Part shown: positions 55,370 through 64,000 of the stretch, piece after piece
How positions within the stretch are numbered: position 1 is the first letter of the stretch
How the letters are laid out: every line of letters starts with the position of its first letter
Source: G963662675 sp963676845
Lineage (GTDB): Bacteria; Bacteroidota; Bacteroidia; Bacteroidales; Prolixibacteraceae
Direction: 5' to 3'
Assembly: GCA_963676845.2 (NCBI GenBank)
Contig: CAXXKK010000031.1
Span: forward strand, 1 to 64,000
DNA length: 64,000 nucleotides
Notes under the pieces: model-generated
The model's input: only the letters and a program-made list of their open reading frames with translations
What the model was told of the DNA's origin: nothing
The model's database searches: none
Made by a program: the position numbers and the translations under genes

Positions 55370-56092
55370 CTATTCGTAAGGAATATTATCCTTTCGGCGG
55401 ATGTTGATCTCGTCAATTTGGGCATTCCCTTTTAATGATAAGAGAAAAGCTACGGCATTGGCAACATCTTCGGGCTGTATCAAAGTGTTCGGATCAAGGT
55501 CGGGACGGGCCGTGTGTATCATTTCTGTGGCAACACCTCCTGGTGCAACTTTATAAACACGTAAGCCTTTTGTCCTGTATTCTTTTGCTAAAGCACTCAT
55601 CATCCCATTTAAGGCGTGTTTCGATGAAGCATATAAAGTCTGATTGGCATAAGCTTTATGACCAACAACCGATGAAATATTTACAATGGCTTTTTCTTCT
55701 GATTTTAATAACCAGGGGAGCGCAGCCTGTGTTAAGAACAAGGGAGTTTTTACATTTAAGCCAATTAGCTTGTCGAAATCTTCTTCCGTTATATTTTCAA
55801 AAGGATCAGCCAGGGCAAGTCCGGCATTATTAACCAGTACATCCAATTGCCCAAATTCATCAATTATTTGCTGTATAAGTTTCTGTGTGGCTCCGGCTTC
55901 AAGTAAGTTCATTGCAATTCCATATCCATTTCCACCTTCATCTTTTAATTCTGCAATAACTTTGTCTACAGTTTTTTGTTGAGTCCCGGTAATAACAACG
56001 GTGTATCCTTCATGGGCAAGCCTGAAAGCGATTGCCTTTCCAATCCCTCGTGTTGATCCCGTTACCAGGGCTATCGGTTTCTTTTTATCCAT
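55370..56092 (-). CDS. Short-chain dehydrogenase/reductase, 3-ketoacyl-ACP reductase-like
   Basis: A 240-residue Rossmann-fold enzyme: VTGSTRGIGKAIA (cofactor loop), LVNNAGLA (about residue 86), catalytic Ser in VNISSVVGHKA and YASSKHALNG with Tyr/Lys (about 152-156). Basic residues after the glycine motif favour NADP. Naming as ketoacyl reductase is by resemblance; the partner substrate is unknown. Alone on its transcript. Confidence 0.88.
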   Translation of the reverse strand: MDKKKPIALVTGSTRGIGKAIAFRLAHEGYTVVITGTQQKTVDKVIAELKDEGGNGYGIAMNLLEAGATQKLIQQIIDEFGQLDVLVNNAGLALADPFENITEEDFDKLIGLNVKTPLFLTQAALPWLLKSEEKAIVNISSVVGHKAYANQTLYASSKHALNGMMSALAKEYRTKGLRVYKVAPGGVATEMIHTARPDLDPNTLIQPEDVANAVAFLLSLKGNAQIDEINIRRKDNIPYE

Positions 56093-56164
56093 AATATTTG
56101 CTGGGTGTTTTCATTTTTGTCAATCAAAAGTATAAAACTTTTTTAATCGTTTCTATAAACAGAA

Positions 56165-56193
56165 GCGGCCTTCCGCTAAGAGCAGAAGACCGC
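56165..56193 (-). terminator. Hairpin after the VWA lipoprotein gene
   Basis: GCGGCCTTCCGCT / AGCAGAAGACCGC with a three-base loop and two wobble pairs. It lies about 50 bp past the stop at 56240; the T-tract on the minus strand is poor. Confidence 0.5.
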
Positions 56194-56239
56194 ATACAAT
56201 ATAAGCTTGGGTGGAAATAGAGACTAAAACATAATGGGT

Positions 56240-57421
56240 TTATTCTGAATATTTGTTGATTAAACGAACCATTAAATCATTTAGGTGTTCAACCTGATAT
56301 TCTCCAACACTAGCTTCCAGGTGTTCGTTCCCAATACCACTGTGGTTGGTAATGAATACATAGGTTCCATTGGTGAGTATGGATATAAAACGCATCAGGA
56401 ATTCGGTTTCTTTATCAATACCACTTGCCGTAATTGGAATAATTTTTATTCCTTTTGCAGCTGCATCGGTTAAGGTTGAATGAATATCGTCGATAATTTC
56501 TGGTGTATAATGTGGTGGGGCATCCAGTAATAGAAATGCAATTCTTGTTTTAGCTTCTTCTGACCATTGGAGCTCATTTATTCCGGTTTCCAATGCTGTG
56601 TGAACAGCCTCAGGAAAGTCTCCTCCTCCATCTGCTCTTTGTTTGTTGATGAAATCAATTGTTTCGTCCAGGTCATTTGTGAATCCGGATTCCCTGATCA
56701 CATATTCATCTCCTTCGTCCCGGTAAAAAACAGTTGATGTTAAAATATTTAGCGTTGAATTGTTGTTTTTAACTGATTCAATAACACTTTTCAAATCTTC
56801 TTTTAGAAATTCCAATTCGTCGCTCATAGAACCGGTAGCATCAACAATGAAAGCCAGTTCAACGCGATTGGGTACTGCCGGAGCAGCGCTAATGTTTACT
56901 GTGTTTATGCCATCATTATAAGCAATAAGATTAATGTTGGCATTTTCATCATTCACTTTTAGGCTGAAGTTATCCATGTTGATGTTTTCTTCTTTTTGAA
57001 AAGTACTGCACCACATTTCCGCCATTCCCAGATTATCGGTTCTTGAAGACCAAACAACAGAACCATTTCTTATTAGTTCAACTTTTGCATTAACTACGGG
57101 AGTATTGTTCTTTTCAACAAAAACAGAGAATCGGTTATTGGTAAACATATCCCAGTGTGAAGGCATTTCTGCGTAATTTTGTCCGTTTATAAGATTGTTC
57201 CAGAAATTCCAGTTCCCAAGGTCATTCCATTCTCCGGCAGTGACTAATCCTGCTTCTGCATTCGGTTCTCCCTGACTTCCACCTCCTGCACCTCCTTCTC
57301 CATCAAGAGAGTAAGATGGATCAAGCTCTTTAGATGGATCAAGTATCCCATCTTCTTCATCACATGAATTGAAAAGAAATATGGGCATACAAAGGATTAA
57401 AATGTAGAATAAATTTTTCAT
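56240..57421 (-). CDS. von Willebrand factor A-domain lipoprotein
   Basis: A 393-residue lipoprotein (MPIFLFNSC). A low-complexity Gly/Glu linker follows (GEGGAGGGSQGEPNAEAG). An FN3- or Ig-like stretch at about 95-160 (NTPVVNAKVELIRNGSVVWS) precedes the VWA domain: AFIVDATGSMSDELEF is the metal-ion-binding DxTxS variant at about residue 191, FRDEGDEYVIRESG and RADGGGDFPEAVHTAL carry the other metal-binding loops. Such proteins bind ligands extracellularly. Monocistronic. Confidence 0.85.
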   Translation of the reverse strand: MKNLFYILILCMPIFLFNSCDEEDGILDPSKELDPSYSLDGEGGAGGGSQGEPNAEAGLVTAGEWNDLGNWNFWNNLINGQNYAEMPSHWDMFTNNRFSVFVEKNNTPVVNAKVELIRNGSVVWSSRTDNLGMAEMWCSTFQKEENINMDNFSLKVNDENANINLIAYNDGINTVNISAAPAVPNRVELAFIVDATGSMSDELEFLKEDLKSVIESVKNNNSTLNILTSTVFYRDEGDEYVIRESGFTNDLDETIDFINKQRADGGGDFPEAVHTALETGINELQWSEEAKTRIAFLLLDAPPHYTPEIIDDIHSTLTDAAAKGIKIIPITASGIDKETEFLMRFISILTNGTYVFITNHSGIGNEHLEASVGEYQVEHLNDLMVRLINKYSE

Positions 57422-57676
57422 GATAGTTGATAATATTGTTTCTGGTTTATATGAAAGATGGAAACTTGAGAAAACGGTTGCGTCAATAAGTGTATTTTTG
57501 TTAATTTAATTTGATTCATCAAGGCAAAATGTTTTTTATTCTCAATCAAAGTGGGGGATATAGCTAGAATGTCAATATATATTGTTGGGAAAGGCTGTGT
57601 TGTCTTTAAACTAAGCTCATTTATTCATGTCAAATATTAGTTTTAATAAATAGGAAATTTTATAAATCAAAGAATC

Positions 57677-58540
57677 ATGAAAAATTTATTATTATCATTT
57701 GTTTTATTCGTATTTGTTGCATCTGCTGCTGTTGCCCAACCTGGAGGACAGGGAATGCCGCCACAAGGAATGATGCCAAGAATGCAATTTGAAGGTGAAG
57801 AAGTTTACAGTGGAGAAGATGTTGTTTTCCATAAAATTGATGATCATACCTGGGTGGGAACAGGGCATGTGATGTCTAATGAGAGTTTATACCTTATAGA
57901 AGGAAGTGAGAAAGCTATTTTACTTGATGCCGGAACCAGTATTAAAGATTTAGATAAAATTGTTGAATCAATTACTGATAAACCAGTTACTTTAATTGCC
58001 ACTCATGTTCACCCTGATCATACGGGGTCTGCCATTGATTATTGGCCAGAGATATACATTAATGCGGCAGATATGGTAAATGTTGCTTCTATGATGCCAA
58101 ACTACCCTGGTGAGATTAAATATTTGACTGATGGTGAGGTTTTGGATCTAGGAGGAAGGGAAATTGAAGTAGTTTTCACTCCTGGACATACTCCTGGATC
58201 AACTTCTTTTATTGATAAAGATGCTCATTACGGTTTTAGTGGCGATTCTTTTGGTTCAGGAAACTTACTTTTAACAACTAACTATTCTACTCTTATTGCT
58301 TCTTGTGAACGAATGAAAGCAATTATGGAAAAATATGATATTGAAAAACTTTATCCGGGACACTTCATGGGAGGAAACTTTGAAACTTTACAACGAGTTA
58401 CTGATATGATTACTTTAAGTGAAGATGTATTGTCTGGTAAGGTAAAAGGACAGGAAAATCCACAGGGAATGTTAGGGTTGAATATGATTATAAGTGATTA
58501 TGGCGTTCGCATTAATTACAGTGAAGCGTCGATGAAATAG
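57677..58540 (+). CDS. Secreted MBL-fold metallo-hydrolase, tandem copy 1
   Basis: A 287-residue protein with a signal peptide (cut after ASAAVAQ) and a Gly/Met/Pro-rich linker (QPGGQGMPPQGMMP). The MBL fold is complete: THVHPDHTG (HxHxDH, about residue 114), GHTPGS (about 175), FSGDSFGSG (about 192) and LYPGHFMGG (about 231). The substrate is unknown. Closest by eye to copy 3, with nearly identical central regions. First of three tandem copies. Confidence 0.88.
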   Translation: MKNLLLSFVLFVFVASAAVAQPGGQGMPPQGMMPRMQFEGEEVYSGEDVVFHKIDDHTWVGTGHVMSNESLYLIEGSEKAILLDAGTSIKDLDKIVESITDKPVTLIATHVHPDHTGSAIDYWPEIYINAADMVNVASMMPNYPGEIKYLTDGEVLDLGGREIEVVFTPGHTPGSTSFIDKDAHYGFSGDSFGSGNLLLTTNYSTLIASCERMKAIMEKYDIEKLYPGHFMGGNFETLQRVTDMITLSEDVLSGKVKGQENPQGMLGLNMIISDYGVRINYSEASMK

Positions 58541-58578
58541 AGATCTCAAGTTATTAATCAAACACAAATTATTCAATT

Positions 58579-59442
58579 ATGAAAAACTTATTATTGTCAT
58601 TTTTCCTTTTAGCATTTATTGCATTTACGTCTAATGCTCAGCCTGGACAAGGAATGCCTCCTCAAGGAATGGGGATGCCTTCTGGTGAATTTGAAGGCGA
58701 AGAAATCTTTAGTAATGAAGATGTTGTATTCCATGTTATTGATGAACATACCTGGGTGGGAACAGGTCACTTGTCTGCAAATGAGAGTATTTATCTTATT
58801 GAAGGAAATGAAAAGGCTGTTTTGTTAGATGCAGGTTCTAAAATGACTGATCTGGACAAAATTGTTGCTTCTATTACAGATAAACCTGTAACATTAATTT
58901 TAACCCATGTTCATCCAGATCATGTTGGCGCTGCCAAATTTTTCCCTGAAGTTTATATCAACCCGGCAGATCAACCTGCGTTCCCTCAAATGGCTCCGGA
59001 CTTTAAAGGGGAAGTTAAAGATCTTGTAGATGGAGAGATTATTGACTTAGGAGGAAGACAACTTGAGGTTGTATTTACTCCTGGGCACTCAGCCGGTAGT
59101 ACTACATTTATTGACAAAGAAGCAGGCTATGGATTTAGTGGCGATTCTTTTGGATCAGGAAACTTGTTGTTGTTTAGTGGCCCATTTTCAGTGCTTCAGG
59201 CAAGTTGTGAAAAAGCTAGTGCTGTCATGGAAAAAGAAGGGATAGAATACTTTTACCCTGGTCACTACAGAGGTAATAATCCGGAAACAAAGCAACGAAT
59301 TGATGATATGATTACTTTGAGTAAAGATATTATCTCCGGAAAAGTGAAAGGTGAGAAAAATGAAGGAGCAGGATTTGGCTTCAATAACGTTATCAGTGCT
59401 TATGGAGTTCGCATAAGCTATAGCGATGAATCTATAAAATAA
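58579..59442 (+). CDS. Secreted MBL-fold metallo-hydrolase, tandem copy 2
   Basis: A 287-residue secreted protein (signal to SNAQ) with the same PGQGMPPQGMG linker and metal motifs THVHPDHVG, GHSAGS, FSGDSFGSG and YPGHYRGN. It has diverged from copies 1 and 3 in the loop after the first motif (INPADQPAFPQMAPDF) and near the active site (LLLFSGPFSVLQ for TTNYSTLIA), which suggests a different substrate pocket. It starts 38 bp after copy 1. Confidence 0.88.
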   Translation: MKNLLLSFFLLAFIAFTSNAQPGQGMPPQGMGMPSGEFEGEEIFSNEDVVFHVIDEHTWVGTGHLSANESIYLIEGNEKAVLLDAGSKMTDLDKIVASITDKPVTLILTHVHPDHVGAAKFFPEVYINPADQPAFPQMAPDFKGEVKDLVDGEIIDLGGRQLEVVFTPGHSAGSTTFIDKEAGYGFSGDSFGSGNLLLFSGPFSVLQASCEKASAVMEKEGIEYFYPGHYRGNNPETKQRIDDMITLSKDIISGKVKGEKNEGAGFGFNNVISAYGVRISYSDESIK

Positions 59443-59466
59443 GAAATACCCAATATTGCAAAAAAG

Positions 59467-59490
59467 ACCCTCGTTTATCGAGGGTTTTTT
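59467..59490 (+). terminator. Terminator after MBL copy 2
   Basis: CCCTCG / CGAGGG stem with a TTTAT loop followed by six T. Confidence 0.8.
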
Positions 59491-59605
59491 GCTTCTAAAT
59501 GAATTACTTTTTTAAGAAGGATGAAGGAGAAATACGTATTAAAAGTATTTTTGTTGTTTCTTCTAAAAAAGTAATTAATCAATCATTATATTTTAAAAAC
59601 GAATT

Positions 59606-60436
59606 ATGAAAAATCTATATTTATTATCGATTGTACTGATCTCTTTTATCTCATTTGTATCCTGTTCTCAGCCTTCAATGCAAATTGACGGGAAAGAAGT
59701 ATACAGTGGTGATGATGTTGTTTTCCACGAAATTGATGAACATACCTGGGTAGGAACAGGACATATGATGTCTAACGAAAGTTTATATCTTATTGAAGGG
59801 AGCGAAAAAGCTATCTTATTGGATGCAGGAACTGATATCCAAGATTTGGATAAAATTGCAGAATCAATTACTGATAAGCCAGTTACATTAATTGCAACTC
59901 ACGTTCATCCTGATCATACGGGCGCATCAATTAAATACTTTTCTGAGATTTATATCAATGCGGCGGATATGGTAGGTGTGCCTGAATTTATGCCTGATTA
60001 TACCGGTGAGATTAAATATTTAACGGATGGTGAAGTATTTGATTTAGGAGGCAGGGAAATTGAAGTGGTTTTCACTCCTGGACATACTCCTGGTTCAACA
60101 TCTTTTATTGATAAAGATGCACACTACGGATTTAGTGGTGATTCCTTTGGTTCAGGAAACTTGCTCTTAACAACCAATTTTTCAACTCTTGTTGCATCAT
60201 GTAAACGAATGAAAGGCGTGATGGAGAAATATAATATTGAAAAACTGTATCCGGGTCACTATTTTGGTTCAAACCCTGAAACATTGCAGCGTGTGTCTGA
60301 CTTGTTAACGTTGGGAACAGGTGTTTTGTCGGGAGAAGTTAAACCAGAAGATAATCCAGGGAATCAATACGGATTAAATTATCTTGTTAATGATTATGGT
60401 GTGCGGGTTAGTTTTGCCGAAACGGCTTTGAAATAA
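59606..60436 (+). CDS. MBL-fold metallo-hydrolase lipoprotein, tandem copy 3
   Basis: A 276-residue protein. Unlike copies 1 and 2 its signal ends in a lipobox (ISFVSCSQ), so it should be lipid-anchored, and the Gly/Pro linker is missing. The metal motifs THVHPDHTG, GHTPGS, FSGDSFGSG and YPGHYFGS are complete. The central region (KYLTDGEVFDLGGREIEVVF, DKDAHYGFSGDSFGSGNLLL) is nearly the same as copy 1. It is separated from copy 2 by a terminator, so it has its own promoter in the 164-bp gap. Confidence 0.88.
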   Translation: MKNLYLLSIVLISFISFVSCSQPSMQIDGKEVYSGDDVVFHEIDEHTWVGTGHMMSNESLYLIEGSEKAILLDAGTDIQDLDKIAESITDKPVTLIATHVHPDHTGASIKYFSEIYINAADMVGVPEFMPDYTGEIKYLTDGEVFDLGGREIEVVFTPGHTPGSTSFIDKDAHYGFSGDSFGSGNLLLTTNFSTLVASCKRMKGVMEKYNIEKLYPGHYFGSNPETLQRVSDLLTLGTGVLSGEVKPEDNPGNQYGLNYLVNDYGVRVSFAETALK

Positions 60437-60452
60437 TCCGGTTTAAATAGCA

Positions 60453-60498
60453 AAAAAAATAGACAGGCTGTGATTCTATCACAGCCTGTCTATTTTTT
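60453..60498. terminator. Bidirectional terminator between MBL copy 3 and the esterase gene
   Basis: TAGACAGGCTGTGAT / ATCACAGCCTGTCTA stem with a short TCT loop, A-run on the left and T-run on the right, between two convergent genes. Confidence 0.9.
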
Positions 60499-60511
60499 GT
60501 TCCTTCAACTT

Positions 60512-61681
60512 TTATTTTGAGTATAACAATTTTCCGGTAGATCTGTCTCGTGAAAATTGAGAAAGAAATTCCCAAACAACAGCACTTTCTGATCTGATAA
60601 GCCAGTGAGGTGCTCCCTCTACAGCTACTGTCCGGAATGTACAAATACCATCTTCGTTAAAATAACTTCCGATGTAATAGTAAGTGCCATCAAGAGCCCG
60701 GATTTCCATTCCATCAAGATCGTAATTAAGACCTGTCATCCGTTCTACTCCATAACCGGAATTTGCAGTAGTGTTGGCGACAGTTTCATCAGTTATTTCG
60801 GGAGCAACTGCACCTGTGATGCCAATCCAGTTTTTCGCATTCGAGTTTATAGGCATATTATCGCATGTTCCACCGAAGAACAGAACAGGTAATGTATATT
60901 TTGCAGCATTGGCATATTGCTCAGCTGTAAAGCCTAACGAGGGGCCTACGGCATTTAATGCTTCATCATTTTCACCAACAACACTTGCTGGTCCTGCACC
61001 ACCAGGAGCAATTGCAGCCAGCATTTCAGGGAAATTCATTCCTGCACGCATAGTTGCCATACCTCCTTTAGAGAATCCGGTAGCATAAATTCGGCTTTCG
61101 TCAATTGGATAGTTTTTTTCACGAAGTATGTCTAGAATTCTGGGAATTTCTTCTAGTATAATGTCTTCATTTTTTGCCCATGGAATTACAGTAATAAAAC
61201 CTTCTTCACCTCCAAGTTCAGCAAAACCATAAGTTTCTGCCAGTAAAATTTCGTTATCGTTTCCATGGAGACAAAATACCAGAGGGAATTTATGACCTTC
61301 ATCGTAGGACTGATAAATTCCATTAGGAGTGAAAACAGACCACATGCGATCAGCGTCATCAATATCATAAACTTCTTTTGTTAGCCCTTTAGATGCCCAG
61401 TGAGCAATAATTGCCGGGTCATCCTGATTTTCTAATCCGTAAGTGCCATGAAAGTATAAACTTTCAAAAATGTATTTCGCTGTTTCGGATTGAACAAACT
61501 GTTCTCCTTTAAATAGTTTACCTTCTCTTCCTGCACCTTGTAAATAACCCGAAAACCCAAAGTAATCTGTTGGTCCATTGTAGATTTTTGGTGCACTTTG
61601 TTGATTTTCCTGAGCGATAAGTGTTTGATTAATTGACAGGATCATAGCAATAGCCATGAATAGGATGTTAAATTTTTTCAT
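60512..61681 (-). CDS. Secreted alpha/beta hydrolase (esterase, PHB-depolymerase-like)
   Basis: A 389-residue protein with a signal peptide (to LIAQ, about residue 23). FCLHGNDNEI (oxyanion loop, about residue 138), TGFSKGGMATM (nucleophile Ser in GxSxG, about 200) and the C-terminal VEGAPHWLI (His) form the catalytic set. It resembles secreted polyhydroxybutyrate-depolymerase-type and feruloyl-type esterases. The substrate is unknown. It converges with the MBL hydrolases and diverges from katG. Confidence 0.82.
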   Translation of the reverse strand: MKKFNILFMAIAMILSINQTLIAQENQQSAPKIYNGPTDYFGFSGYLQGAGREGKLFKGEQFVQSETAKYIFESLYFHGTYGLENQDDPAIIAHWASKGLTKEVYDIDDADRMWSVFTPNGIYQSYDEGHKFPLVFCLHGNDNEILLAETYGFAELGGEEGFITVIPWAKNEDIILEEIPRILDILREKNYPIDESRIYATGFSKGGMATMRAGMNFPEMLAAIAPGGAGPASVVGENDEALNAVGPSLGFTAEQYANAAKYTLPVLFFGGTCDNMPINSNAKNWIGITGAVAPEITDETVANTTANSGYGVERMTGLNYDLDGMEIRALDGTYYYIGSYFNEDGICTFRTVAVEGAPHWLIRSESAVVWEFLSQFSRDRSTGKLLYSK

Positions 61682-61960
61682 AATGGATTATTTTAAAAAG
61701 AATTGGAATTTTTTATTGTTTTTTTTGAACAAATGACAAGTTATGAAAAAATATGATTTGATATTCAGTTAATCCGCAAGTCTGATAAAAAAGGTAAATG
61801 TTTGAAGAGATTTTTATCGTATTCTATTAATGAATTTAAACCTGTTTGATGATAATTATAGTTTTTTTAAAGATATTGATGTTAGTGTTAAATTTTTGAT
61901 TAGTAAACATTTACTGCCCTTTTTTCGTTCATTTAGAAGATGAACTAAAAACAAAAAGAA
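61682..61960. other. Divergent intergenic region between esterase and katG
   Basis: AT-rich, about 280 bp, no open frame. A TATGATTTG at about 61751 is one base longer than the -7 consensus spacing; I cannot assign a promoter or a peroxide-response operator with confidence. Confidence 0.35.
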
Positions 61961-64000
61961 ATGGAACATACTTCACATTCGGGCACTTCAGCTCATCATT
62001 CAAATCAAGAAAGTAAATGTCCTGTTACCGGACATACAGGAAGCAATACTGCTGATAGAGGAACAACCAACCGTGATTGGTGGCCTAAACAGCTAAATCT
62101 CAATATTCTTCGACAACATTCGTCATTATCTGATCCAATGGGAAAAGATTTTAATTATGCAGAAGAGTTTAAAAGTCTGGATTACGATGCTTTGAAAAAA
62201 GATCTGACTGCACTCATGACTGATTCTCAGGATTGGTGGCCAGCAGACTTTGGACACTATGGCCCATTATTTATTCGTATGGCCTGGCACAGTGCCGGAA
62301 CCTATCGTACTGGAGATGGACGAGGAGGAGGAGGGAGAGGGCAACAACGTTTTGCTCCTCTTAACAGTTGGCCAGATAACGTAAGTCTGGATAAGGCGAG
62401 ACGCTTGCTTTGGCCGATCAAACAAAAATATGGGCGTAAAATCTCTTGGGCAGATCTGTTGATTTTAACAGGAAATGTTGCCTTGGAAAGCATGGGCTTT
62501 AAAACTTTTGGGTTTGGTGGAGGTCGCGAAGATGTTTGGGAACCCGATCAGGATGTGTACTGGGGAAGTGAGAAGGAATGGCTGGCAACAAGTGAAAAGC
62601 CTGATAGCCGTTATTCTGGAGATAGGGATCTGGAGAACCCGCTGGCTGCAGTACAAATGGGTTTGATATACGTAAATCCTGAAGGTCCTGATGGCAACCC
62701 AGATCCGGTTGCAGCAGCAAAAGATATTCGTGAAACTTTTGCCCGCATGGCCATGAATGATGAAGAAACTGTTGCTTTAATTGCAGGAGGACATACTTTT
62801 GGTAAAACACATGGTGCAGGTCCGGCAGATCATGTGGGGTTAGATCCTGAAGAAGCTCCACTGGAAGAGCAAGGCCTGGGATGGAAAAGTACTTTTGGCA
62901 CAGGAAAAGGTGGTGATGCGATTACCAGTGGACTTGAAGTTACTTGGACACAGCTACCGACAAAATGGAGCTATTATTTCTTCAAGAATTTGTTTGAATA
63001 TGAATGGGAATTGACAAAAAGTCCGGCCGGTGCTCATCAGTGGGTAGCTAAAGATGCAGCGGAAGATGTCCCTGATGCACATGACCCATCCAAAAAGCAT
63101 CGTCCAACGATGTTGACTACCGACCTATCGCTGCGTTTTGATCCTGAATATGAAAAGATTTCAAGGCGCTTTTATGAAAACCCTTTGGAATTTGCCGATG
63201 CTTTTGCACGTGCCTGGTTTAAATTGACCCATAGAGACATGGGGCCTCTGGCTCGTTATATTGGACCTGAAGTTCCAAAAGAAGAGCTAATATGGCAAGA
63301 TCCGATTCCTGCAGTTGATCATGAATTGATCAATGAAGCTGATATTGAATTATTAAAGAAAAAAATACTTGAATCTGGATTGACTGTTTCTGAATTGGTT
63401 TACACAGCTTGGTCATCTGCTTCAACTTTTCGTGGTTCAGACAAAAGGGGAGGTGCCAATGGTGCACGTATTCGTTTTGCCCCACAAAAAGACTGGGAAG
63501 TAAATCAACCTGGTCAACTTAAAAAAGTGCTTGATGCTTTGGAAGCTATTCAACGTGAATTTAATAGTACAGATAAGAAAGTTTCGTTGGCAGACTTAAT
63601 TGTTTTAGCTGGTTCCGCAGGAGTTGAAAAAGCTGCGAAAGATGCAGGTGTTGGCATAAAAGTTCCATTTGCCCCGGGACGCATGGATGCATTACAGGAG
63701 CAGACAGATGTAGATTCGTTTGCTGTATTGGAGCCTTATGCTGATGGTTTCCGCAACTATATGAAAGCAAAATATACTGTTTCCGATGAAGAGCTTTTAA
63801 TTGATAAGGCTCAGCTTTTGACGCTTACGGTTCCGGAAATGACTGTATTGGTTGGTGGAATGCGTGCTTTAAATGCAAACTTCGGGCAATCGAAACATGG
63901 TGTGTTTACAGAAAATCCGGGAATGCTGACCAACGATTTTTTTGTGAACCTGCTGGATATGGGAACAGTTTGGGAGCCTAAACCAGATGGAACTTACAAT
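61961..64000 (+). CDS. katG: Catalase-peroxidase KatG (C-terminus cut by window edge)
   Basis: The frame is open from the ATG at 61961 to the window end, 680 codons of a usual 730-750. The distal haem residues Arg106, Trp109 and His110 are in RMAWHSAGTYR; Trp109, Tyr237 (LIYVNPEGP) and Met263 (RMAMND) are spaced to form the Trp-Tyr-Met adduct needed for catalase activity; the proximal ligand His278 is in GGHTFGKTHGAGP. The second, haem-less domain begins at about residue 420. It removes hydrogen peroxide in the cytoplasm. The His-rich N-terminus (MEHTSHSGTSAHH) is normal for the family. Confidence 0.97.
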   Translation, partial: MEHTSHSGTSAHHSNQESKCPVTGHTGSNTADRGTTNRDWWPKQLNLNILRQHSSLSDPMGKDFNYAEEFKSLDYDALKKDLTALMTDSQDWWPADFGHYGPLFIRMAWHSAGTYRTGDGRGGGGRGQQRFAPLNSWPDNVSLDKARRLLWPIKQKYGRKISWADLLILTGNVALESMGFKTFGFGGGREDVWEPDQDVYWGSEKEWLATSEKPDSRYSGDRDLENPLAAVQMGLIYVNPEGPDGNPDPVAAAKDIRETFARMAMNDEETVALIAGGHTFGKTHGAGPADHVGLDPEEAPLEEQGLGWKSTFGTGKGGDAITSGLEVTWTQLPTKWSYYFFKNLFEYEWELTKSPAGAHQWVAKDAAEDVPDAHDPSKKHRPTMLTTDLSLRFDPEYEKISRRFYENPLEFADAFARAWFKLTHRDMGPLARYIGPEVPKEELIWQDPIPAVDHELINEADIELLKKKILESGLTVSELVYTAWSSASTFRGSDKRGGANGARIRFAPQKDWEVNQPGQLKKVLDALEAIQREFNSTDKKVSLADLIVLAGSAGVEKAAKDAGVGIKVPFAPGRMDALQEQTDVDSFAVLEPYADGFRNYMKAKYTVSDEELLIDKAQLLTLTVPEMTVLVGGMRALNANFGQSKHGVFTENPGMLTNDFFVNLLDMGTVWEPKPDGTYN

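Noticed and set aside
62302..63770. Several minus-strand open frames within katG
   Set aside because: They are antisense shadows of katG, whose own frame is fully open and conserved.
1..64000. CRISPR arrays, tRNA, rRNA, transposases, prophage genes
   Set aside because: No regular direct repeats with spacers, cloverleaf-like sequences, rRNA-like blocks or recognisable mobile-element proteins were seen.

Overview
The window is AT-rich, densely coded DNA from the chromosome of a member of the Bacteroidota, probably a marine or sediment Marinilabiliales/Marinifilaceae-type organism. This placement is an inference. It rests on a C10 peptidase with a type IX secretion sorting tail, many lipoproteins with short Bacteroidota-type signal peptides, LruC, DUF4369 and 6-bladed beta-propeller families, TAnnTTTG-type -7 boxes, scarce Shine-Dalgarno sequences and frequent TTG/GTG starts. 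No rRNA, tRNA, CRISPR array, prophage or transposase was seen.

Layout. 1-8.8 kb: start of rsmA (minus), a flippase-like membrane protein, a LolE/FtsX-type permease, a Nudix hydrolase, an AraC regulator, YceI, a YgiD-type dioxygenase, an MFS protein and an LruC lipoprotein. 8.8-14.6 kb (minus): an acyl-CoA synthetase, an MFS protein, an outer-membrane protein, AzoR and a Crp/Fnr regulator. 14.8-22.5 kb: an M14 carboxypeptidase, an EFR1 flavodoxin/ferredoxin fusion, a radical SAM protein, a HutD-like protein, a voltage-gated cation channel and a DUF4369 lipoprotein, with a degenerate 42-bp tandem repeat between the last two. 22.9-29.1 kb (minus): iorA-iorB-paaK-ACT protein-symporter small subunit-SSS symporter, a likely route for aryl-pyruvates and aryl-acetates, with a promoter and palindrome at its head. 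29.6-31.6 kb: a dienelactone hydrolase and a subclass-B1-like metallo-beta-lactamase homologue with altered zinc ligands.

31.8-43.3 kb is the most unusual part. Six secreted beta-propeller-like proteins lie in tandem behind an ECF sigma/anti-sigma pair, and a LytS-type histidine kinase with a LytTR regulator is divergent from them. Seven reading-frame breaks fall in four of these genes (two propellers, the anti-sigma factor and the kinase) within about 6 kb, while the sigma factor, the LytTR regulator and everything else in the window read cleanly. This is either real decay or switching of one signalling module, or a local sequence-quality problem.

43.4-64 kb: eno, mutS2, a lone receiver protein, an AGCS symporter with an inserted domain, the secreted C10 protease, tex, an SDR, a VWA lipoprotein, three tandem secreted MBL-fold hydrolases, a secreted esterase, and katG running off the right edge. 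REP-like palindromes built on GTCATCCTGAAC or close variants sit in several intergenic gaps between 17.5 and 29.5 kb.
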